Positions 6,932 through 11,741 of a stretch of DNA of 11,741 nucleotides are shown piece after piece. The stretch is from Cyanobacteria bacterium HKST-UBA02. Lineage in GTDB: Bacteria; Cyanobacteriota; Vampirovibrionia; Obscuribacterales; Obscuribacteraceae. The stretch spans positions 1 to 11,741 of the forward strand of contig JAGQHH010000144.1 in the NCBI GenBank assembly GCA_020431945.1, given 5' to 3'. Each line of letters begins with the position of its first letter. Position 1 is the first letter of the stretch. The notes below the pieces were generated by a model, which saw nothing but the letters and a program-made list of their open reading frames with translations, was not told the DNA's origin and did not search any database. Position numbers and translations under genes: made by a program.

Positions 6932-7786
6932 ATGTTCACCAGATGCGATACCACGCCATTCATGCCGATCCAGGCTCGAATCAAATCGATCATCCCCCTG
7001 GCTCAGGACAACCATCTTTTCGAATTGCGCCTCGACGACCCGGGCAGCCTCGTCAACTGCCGCCCCGGTCAGTTCGTGCAGCTCTGGATCCCCGGCGCCG
7101 GTGAGGTGCCGATCTCGGTCTGCTCCGGCAGCGTGGACGGCGGGCTGGAGCTCTGCGTGCACCGCGCCGGCCGGGTTACAAAAGCTCTGTTCGACCTGGA
7201 GGAAGGCGACTGGGTCGGGGTCCGGGGTCCTTACGGGAACGGCTTTCCCCTGGAGCATCTGGAAGGCAAGAATCTCGCCCTTATCGCCGGTGGTCTCGGG
7301 GTGGCACCGATCCGCTCTCTCTGGCAGTACATCCTCGATCGCCGGGAGCGTTTCGGCAAGCTCATACTTTTCTACGGCATGCGTCACTCCCGGCTCCTGC
7401 TTTTCCGCCAGGAATTCAAATGGCTCCTCAGGCGGGGAGACATGGAAGTCTATATAGCCGCCGAGGAGGTGGTCGGTCCCGATCTGCCGGCAGCTTCCTG
7501 GCAGCTCGGACGGGTCACCGACATGATCCAGCTGGCAGACATAACCGAGGACTTCGAAGCAGCGGTCTGCGGTCCGCCGGTGATGTACCGGTATGTGGTG
7601 GAAGAGTTGAGAGCCAAGGGTCTCACCGATGACCGTATATGGCTCTCTCTCGAGCGTCATATGAAATGCGGTGTGGGCAAGTGCGGTCACTGTTATGTGG
7701 GTGGCACATTCACCTGTCGCAAAGGTCCTGTGTTCAGCCTCGATGAGCTCGAATTCCTGCCCGGGGTGGTGGAGTGCGCCTCATGA
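6932..7786 (+). CDS. hydG: Group 3b [NiFe] hydrogenase gamma subunit, FAD/NAD(P)-binding with [2Fe-2S] cluster
   Basis: This 284-residue flavoprotein passes electrons between the hydrogenase iron-sulfur relay and NAD(P)+/NAD(P)H in the cytoplasm. It is of the ferredoxin-NADP reductase type. The FAD domain (about 12-108) includes CRPGQFVQLW and VPISVCS. The NAD(P)-binding domain starts at IAGGLGVAPIRSL (118-130) and ends near CGPP (213-216). The C-terminal [2Fe-2S] motif is CGVGKCGHC plus C262 (C246, C251, C254, C262), as in dihydroorotate dehydrogenase electron-transfer subunits and P. furiosus HydG. ATG 6932 follows the hydB TGA by one base and has a good ribosome-binding site. A second ATG at 6962 would also keep the whole domain. 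Its stop overlaps the hydD start (ATGA), which implies translational coupling. Confidence 0.93.
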   Translation: MFTRCDTTPFMPIQARIKSIIPLAQDNHLFELRLDDPGSLVNCRPGQFVQLWIPGAGEVPISVCSGSVDGGLELCVHRAGRVTKALFDLEEGDWVGVRGPYGNGFPLEHLEGKNLALIAGGLGVAPIRSLWQYILDRRERFGKLILFYGMRHSRLLLFRQEFKWLLRRGDMEVYIAAEEVVGPDLPAASWQLGRVTDMIQLADITEDFEAAVCGPPVMYRYVVEELRAKGLTDDRIWLSLERHMKCGVGKCGHCYVGGTFTCRKGPVFSLDELEFLPGVVECAS

Positions 7787-8571
7787 ACGAGACTCGAAGC
7801 GTAAACGGCCAGAAGCTCCTGCCCTCCATCGCGGTGCATGGTCTCACCGGCTGCGCCGGAGAGCTCCTGGTGATTCTCGAGAATCTGGACAAGCTTCTGC
7901 CTTTCGTCAGAATCGCCAGCTTCCCTTTCGCCCAGACCCGCAACGAGGACAACAAGCCCGTCGACATAGCCTTCGTCGAAGGCAGCGTCAGCCAGCCTCA
8001 TGATCTCGAGCGTCTCAACGACATTCGATCCAAAGCCCGCTGGCTGGTGGCGGTGGGCAATTGCGCCGTCTGGGGCTGTGTCCAGAAAGGCGGCTGCAAC
8101 CGCTTCGATCGCCAGACAATGCTCAAAGAGACCTATGGTGCCGACTCCCCCATCGCCACGATGGAAGCCGCGCCCCTGGCGGATCATGTCCGGGTGGACG
8201 TAAAGCTCTCCGGTTGTCCGATCAATCCCACTCAGCTCCTGGCAGTCACCGCCAGCCTCCTGCGCGAGCATCTGCCCCTGATCACCAGCAAGCCGGTTTG
8301 TCTAGAGTGCAAGCTCAGGGAGAATCCCTGCGTGCTCATCGAGAACGATCTTCCCTGCCTCGGACCGATCACCGCCGGTGGTTGCGGAGCCCTCTGCCCT
8401 TCGGTGGGTGCGGCCTGCTATGGATGCTGGGGACCCTGCGAGGATCCCCAGGTGGACGCCATGGCCACAGTGCTCTCCGAGAAAGGCTACAGCCTCGACG
8501 AGGTGAGGACGCGTATACTCACATTCGGCGCTCCCGAAGCGCTGTTCGATAGAGTCAAGAAAGCACAATGA
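7783..8571 (+). CDS. hydD: Group 3b [NiFe] hydrogenase delta (small) subunit
   Basis: This 262-residue subunit carries three [4Fe-4S] clusters from the NiFe site toward HydB. The proximal-cluster region is LTGCAGE (21-27), VGNCAVWG (91-98) and SGCP (143-146). C24, C94 and C145 match the expected ligands, but the second Cys of the usual CxxC is Glu27. The medial and distal clusters use eight conserved cysteines: C173, C176, C183, C192, C201, C205, C212 and C215. Additional cysteines at 99, 105 and 219 are absent from the P. furiosus subunit as I recall it. The DIAFVEGSVS segment (61-70) is strongly family-like. No Tat signal is present, so it is cytoplasmic. I chose ATG 7783, which overlaps the hydG stop; the GTG at 7774 has poorer spacing to any ribosome-binding site. 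The gene ends 10 bases before hydA. Confidence 0.93.
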   Translation: MNETRSVNGQKLLPSIAVHGLTGCAGELLVILENLDKLLPFVRIASFPFAQTRNEDNKPVDIAFVEGSVSQPHDLERLNDIRSKARWLVAVGNCAVWGCVQKGGCNRFDRQTMLKETYGADSPIATMEAAPLADHVRVDVKLSGCPINPTQLLAVTASLLREHLPLITSKPVCLECKLRENPCVLIENDLPCLGPITAGGCGALCPSVGAACYGCWGPCEDPQVDAMATVLSEKGYSLDEVRTRILTFGAPEALFDRVKKAQ

Positions 8572-8581
8572 GTGAAGTGAG

Positions 8582-9922
8582 ATGAGCGACAAAAGCAAGC
8601 GCAAAAGAATCGAGATTCCCGAGATCGTCAGAGTCGAGGGACACGCTGCGGTCAATGTGGATATCGAGGACGGCAAGGTCAAAAAAGTCGAGCTCGATGT
8701 CTTCGAAGGAACCAGATTCTTCGAACGCTTGCTTGCCGGACATTGCATGAAAGAGATTCCTCATATCTCCTCGCGTGTCTGTGCCATCTGCTCCACCGGT
8801 CATGTAATCGCAGCCATCAGGTCCGTGGAGCGCATCTGCGGTTTCACTGCCGGTAATGTCACATCGCTCTTTCGAGAGCTCATGCATCTGGGCATGATCA
8901 TCGAGTCCAACGCCACTCATCTCTATGCTCTGGCGCTTCCGGATTTCCTGGGATTCGAGGATGTCTACCAGTTCGCCACCGAGCACCAGAAAGAATTCGG
9001 CACCTGGACGAATCTGCGCAATCTGGGAGCCAGGATCCAGACCCTCGTCGGCGGCCGCCCCTTCCATCCGATCAACCTGCAGGTCGGAGGCTTTTCCAGC
9101 TATCCCTCACCGCAGTCCCTCCTCGAGATCAAAGATCTCCTGGCGGCTCACAGACAGGAAGCCATCGACACGGCGCAATTGCTCATGACTCTGGAGCCGC
9201 CGGTAAGACGCACCAGCGAGCCGGTCTTTTTGAGTCTCGTTCCGGAAGGCGATCATTACGGCTATTTCGGTGATCATGTGGTGAGCAGCGAAGGTCTCAG
9301 CGCCGGCATCGACGAATATACCGACTATCTCAAAGAGGAGCCGGTGCCCCATTCCCACGCCAAGCGCTCTTCAGCGGCAGGCAAGCCGTTCATGGTGGGC
9401 TCCCTGGCCAGACTTCATTTCTTCCACGAAAGACTGACCAGGGAAGCTGCGCTTCTTTACGGAAGCTCCGCCATGAAGCGCGGAGACACCAATACGATCT
9501 GGAACAATCTCAGCCAGGCTATCGAGGTGGTGGAAGCCTTCGACCGGGCAACCGCGATCGTCGACACCCTGACTGGATGCCGCGAGCAGTGGCAGAACGC
9601 CGCCAGCCTCAGCAAAGTCGAGCCGGTGGCCGGGCGCGCTGCGGGAGCAGTGGAATGCCCCCGGGGCACCCTCTACCACGACTACACCCTGGACGAAGAG
9701 GGCAAGGTCGCCAGGGCGAACATGATCACGCCATCGGCTCAAAACACCTACAGGATCGAGCGAGACATCCAGGAGGTAGTGAGCGCGTCCCTCGAGAAAG
9801 ACGATATGGAAGACGAAAAGCTTTCCGCCAACCTCGAGACCCTGGTGAGAGCCTACGATCCCTGCAACACCTGTGCCACGCACATGGTAAAGATTCGCCG
9901 CGTTAATCAGTCTCACGGCTGA
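8582..9922 (+). CDS. hydA: Group 3b [NiFe] hydrogenase alpha (large, catalytic) subunit
   Basis: This 446-residue catalytic subunit interconverts H2 with protons and electrons. P. furiosus relatives use NADP(H) and can reduce sulfur. The NiFe ligands are in RVCAICSTGH (C67, C70) near the N-terminus and DPCNTCATH (C428, C431) near the C-terminus. RVEGH (17-21) and LGGR-like VGGRPFHP (156-163) are further conserved segments. GDHYGYFGD and the GKPFMVGSLAR region resemble P. furiosus HydA. After H434, the expected cleavage point, 12 residues remain (MVKIRRVNQSHG), to be removed by the maturation protease once nickel is in place. The start is 10 bases after hydD, with only a weak purine-rich ribosome-binding site. 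The accessory hyp genes for nickel and CN/CO ligand insertion are not in the window and must be elsewhere. Confidence 0.95.
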   Translation: MSDKSKRKRIEIPEIVRVEGHAAVNVDIEDGKVKKVELDVFEGTRFFERLLAGHCMKEIPHISSRVCAICSTGHVIAAIRSVERICGFTAGNVTSLFRELMHLGMIIESNATHLYALALPDFLGFEDVYQFATEHQKEFGTWTNLRNLGARIQTLVGGRPFHPINLQVGGFSSYPSPQSLLEIKDLLAAHRQEAIDTAQLLMTLEPPVRRTSEPVFLSLVPEGDHYGYFGDHVVSSEGLSAGIDEYTDYLKEEPVPHSHAKRSSAAGKPFMVGSLARLHFFHERLTREAALLYGSSAMKRGDTNTIWNNLSQAIEVVEAFDRATAIVDTLTGCREQWQNAASLSKVEPVAGRAAGAVECPRGTLYHDYTLDEEGKVARANMITPSAQNTYRIERDIQEVVSASLEKDDMEDEKLSANLETLVRAYDPCNTCATHMVKIRRVNQSHG

Positions 9923-9981
9923 TTCTAAAGATGGTTGAATAAGAGACCCTATTGATTCACACTTTAAGAAACAGGTTAAGG

Positions 9982-10002
9982 ATGAGGATGAGGATGCTAT
10001 GA
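9982..10002 (+). other. Six-codon leader reading frame in a GGATGA repeat, overlapping the stress protein start
   Basis: The leader of the stress protein gene contains GGATGAGGATGAGGATG, a tandem hexamer. In frame +1 relative to the gene it reads Met-Arg-Met-Arg-Met-Leu and then TGA at 10000-10002, which overlaps the ATG at 9999-10001. The same repeat supplies GAGG 5 bases before that ATG as a Shine-Dalgarno sequence. The frame could couple or tune translation, or be an accident of a purine-rich leader. No evidence of translation. Confidence 0.25.
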
Positions 10003-10505
10003 AAGTCATTTTGGCCCTTGATGAGTCCGAGTTCTCCGAAACAGCCATGCAATCCGTGGCAGGCAGAGACTGGCCGGCAGGCACCGAGATCACCATCGTC
10101 CACGTGGTGGACCTGGACATCGAGATCCATGACGGCAAAGAGACCGATGACCTGATGAATCTCAGCCCCTACAAAAAGGGGATCGTCGACATGGCAAAAA
10201 AATTCATCGACACCCGGGTGTCTGAGCTGGCTGAAAGGCTTCCTGACTGCAAAATCAAGGGAACGGTTCTCCAGGGCAGACCGTCCGACGCCATCATTTT
10301 CGTTGTGGACCGGGACAGACCCGACCTGGTGGTCCTCGGCTCCCACGGACGGACGGGGCTGCCGCGCCTGATCCTGGGCAGCGTTGCCGAGGCGGTCCTG
10401 CATCAGGCTACCTGCTCGGTGGAAATCGTCAAGCATCGCAAGCCCGGAAGCAAAGACGACCAGGAAGAGAAAGAATCGGCGAAAGGCTATGTTTTCCGCG
10501 GCTGA
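9999..10505 (+). CDS. Universal stress protein, UspA family
   Basis: This 168-residue cytoplasmic protein has a single UspA domain. It starts with the ATP-contacting strand VILALDESE (3-11). The nucleotide-binding signature GSHGRTGLPRLILGSV (114-129) fits G-2x-G-9x-G-(S/T) completely, so it is probably an ATP-binding Usp. The last strand is CSVEIVKH (139-146), followed by a charged tail of about 22 residues that is probably disordered. Members of the family help cells survive starvation, hypoxia or oxidative stress, but their exact activities are rarely known. The start has GAGG 5 bases upstream within a hexamer repeat. The gene begins 76 bases after hydA and ends 19 bases before the PEP synthase gene, so it is probably co-transcribed with the latter. 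I found no clear promoter in the gap after hydA, so read-through from the hydrogenase operon is possible. Confidence 0.92.
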   Translation: MKVILALDESEFSETAMQSVAGRDWPAGTEITIVHVVDLDIEIHDGKETDDLMNLSPYKKGIVDMAKKFIDTRVSELAERLPDCKIKGTVLQGRPSDAIIFVVDRDRPDLVVLGSHGRTGLPRLILGSVAEAVLHQATCSVEIVKHRKPGSKDDQEEKESAKGYVFRG

Positions 10506-10524
10506 AGCCGAGAGGAGTGGGCTA

Positions 10525-11741
10525 ATGGCAAAGTTTATAAAGAGCTTCGATGAGATCTCCCTGGCTGATGTGCCGCTGGTGGGCGGGAAAAACGCCTCCC
10601 TGGGCGAGCTCGTCAAAAGCGTCGCCATTCATGGCATACAAGTTCCCCACGGATTCTGCGTCACCGCTCCCGCTTACCGCCTGATCCTTGAAGATGGCAA
10701 GATCAAGGACGAGATCGAGAAGCTTCTCGAAGGTGTCGACAAAAGCAATCTGGACGATCTCTCCAGCCGAGCCCGGGCCTGCCGTGTCCTGATAAAGAAA
10801 GCCGGCATACCCGATGCGGTGGCGGAAGAAATCCGCCAGGCTTACCGCAAGCTCTCCGCCGAGCACGGCCACGAAGTCGATGTGGCGGTGCGCTCCAGCG
10901 CCACCGCCGAAGATCTCCCGGACGCTTCATTTGCCGGGCAGCAGGAAACCTTTCTCAATATCCGGGGCGAAGAGGCGCTGCTCGAAGCCTGCCTCAACTG
11001 TTTCGCCTCCCTTTTCACCGATCGTGCCGTCTCCTACAGGATCGATAAAGGCTTCGATCATATGGTCGTAAGCCTCTCCATCGGCGTCCAGAAAATGGTG
11101 CGCTCCGACCTCAGCTCCTCCGGAGTGATATTCACTCTCGACACCGAGAGCGGTTTCCGGGACGTCGTCCTGGTCACTTCCTCTTATGGTCTCGGCGAGA
11201 ATATCGTCGCCGGCAGGGTCGATCCCGACGAGTTCCTGGTATTCAAGACAACCCTGCAAAAAGGATTCGATCCGATTCTCCGGCGCCGGGTGGGAGCCAA
11301 GCAGTACCGGATGATCTATTCCGGTCACGGCACCAGAACAACCCGCAATATCGAGGTCCGTCCCGAAGATCGCGAGCGTTTCAGCATAAGCGATGCCGAA
11401 GTTCTCAAGCTGGCTCACTGGGCATGCACCATCGAGCACCATTACAGCGAGCTCTACGGCAGACCCACAGCCATGGACATCGAATGGGCCAAAGACGGCA
11501 ATGACGGCCATCTCTATATCGTCCAGGCCCGCCCGGAGACGATTCACAGCCCGAAAGAGACCACTGTGCTCGAAGCCTTCCGACTGGAGACCCGCTCCGA
11601 GGTACTGGTCACCGGGCGCTCCATAGGTGAGCGGATCGGCTCGGGTTCGGTCCGGACTATCGGGGACGCCTCCGAGCTCGGTCTTTTCAAAGACGGCGAG
11701 GTCCTGGTAGCGGACATGACCGACCCGGACTGGGAGCCGGT
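10525..11741 (+). CDS. ppsA: Phosphoenolpyruvate synthase (pyruvate, water dikinase), partial at the window edge
   Basis: The enzyme converts pyruvate, ATP and water to phosphoenolpyruvate, AMP and phosphate, the entry to gluconeogenesis from C3 compounds. The 405 codons present cover the N-terminal ATP-grasp domain: LVGGKNASLGEL (18-29), VAVRSSATAEDLPDASFAGQ (120-139), the TSSYGLGENIVAGRVDPDEF region (218-237) and DIEWA followed by YIVQARPET (331-339). They also include the beginning of the mobile phosphohistidine domain (TGRSIGERIGSG, then MTDPDWEP at the end). The catalytic histidine and the PEP/pyruvate-binding barrel lie beyond the window; E. coli PpsA is about 790 residues. ATG 10525 has GAGGAG 7 bases upstream. 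Pyruvate phosphate dikinase is a less likely alternative. A rifampin phosphotransferase, which shares the first domain, is also less likely given the MTDPDWEP motif. Confidence 0.93.
   Translation, partial: MAKFIKSFDEISLADVPLVGGKNASLGELVKSVAIHGIQVPHGFCVTAPAYRLILEDGKIKDEIEKLLEGVDKSNLDDLSSRARACRVLIKKAGIPDAVAEEIRQAYRKLSAEHGHEVDVAVRSSATAEDLPDASFAGQQETFLNIRGEEALLEACLNCFASLFTDRAVSYRIDKGFDHMVVSLSIGVQKMVRSDLSSSGVIFTLDTESGFRDVVLVTSSYGLGENIVAGRVDPDEFLVFKTTLQKGFDPILRRRVGAKQYRMIYSGHGTRTTRNIEVRPEDRERFSISDAEVLKLAHWACTIEHHYSELYGRPTAMDIEWAKDGNDGHLYIVQARPETIHSPKETTVLEAFRLETRSEVLVTGRSIGERIGSGSVRTIGDASELGLFKDGEVLVADMTDPDWEP

Noticed and set aside
5965..6993. A long open frame (342 codons) on the minus strand opposite hydB
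   Set aside because: It lies wholly opposite a gene with intact iron-sulfur motifs, has no family features, and reflects codon use on the other strand.
6851..7690. A 279-codon minus-strand open frame opposite hydG
   Set aside because: It is antisense to a well-supported flavoprotein gene and its translation has no domain-like pattern.
9905..9924. AATCAG/CTGATT inverted repeat at the hydA stop, considered as a terminator
   Set aside because: The stem has six mostly AT pairs, an 8-base loop and no T tract after it, so it is unlikely to terminate transcription.
9371..10138. A 255-codon minus-strand frame covering the hydA end and the start of the stress protein
   Set aside because: It spans two confident plus-strand genes and the gap between them, with no ribosome-binding site or recognisable motif.

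Overview
The window holds twelve protein-coding genes in about 11.7 kb. There is no tRNA, rRNA, CRISPR array, insertion sequence or phage gene. The longest stretch without a gene is about 120 bases. GC content is moderately high by eye and similar throughout, with no obvious compositional island. Exported proteins with classical signal peptides, a periplasmic-type c cytochrome and an ovothiol synthase point to a bacterium, probably diderm and able to meet oxygen. I cannot name the phylum from the sequence.

Left part (34-5206, all on the minus strand). Reading along the minus strand: a small monoheme c-type cytochrome (5206-4739); a GNAT acetyltransferase (4638-4108); a three-domain ovothiol synthase, OvoA (4046-1614); a four-helix DUF4239/bestrophin-like membrane protein (1599-793); and a small exported protein of unknown function (678-34). 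A hairpin follows the cytochrome gene. A good sigma-70-like promoter lies just upstream of ovoA. The 14-base gap between ovoA and the membrane protein suggests they share a transcript.

Right part (5236-11741, all on the plus strand). A hydrogenase maturation protease (5236-5742) is followed by four tightly packed genes in the order beta, gamma, delta, alpha (hydB, hydG, hydD, hydA; 5863-9922). This is the gene order and architecture of a cytoplasmic group 3b bidirectional NAD(P)-linked [NiFe] hydrogenase ('sulfhydrogenase'). HydA binds the NiFe centre, HydD and HydB relay electrons through iron-sulfur clusters, and HydG passes them through FAD and a 2Fe-2S cluster to NAD(P). The upstream protease would trim the HydA C-terminus. 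A universal stress protein (9999-10505) and a phosphoenolpyruvate synthase (10525 to beyond the window end) follow, probably as one unit.

How it fits together: hydrogenase, UspA-family protein and PEP synthase look like a hypoxia or energy-limitation module that balances reductant and carbon flux. The oppositely oriented ovothiol/cytochrome block concerns thiol redox protection and electron transfer. The most unusual point is in the hydrogenase small subunit. One of the four cysteines expected to hold the proximal [4Fe-4S] cluster is replaced by glutamate, and two additional cysteines lie near another ligand. I found no wholly novel multi-gene system.
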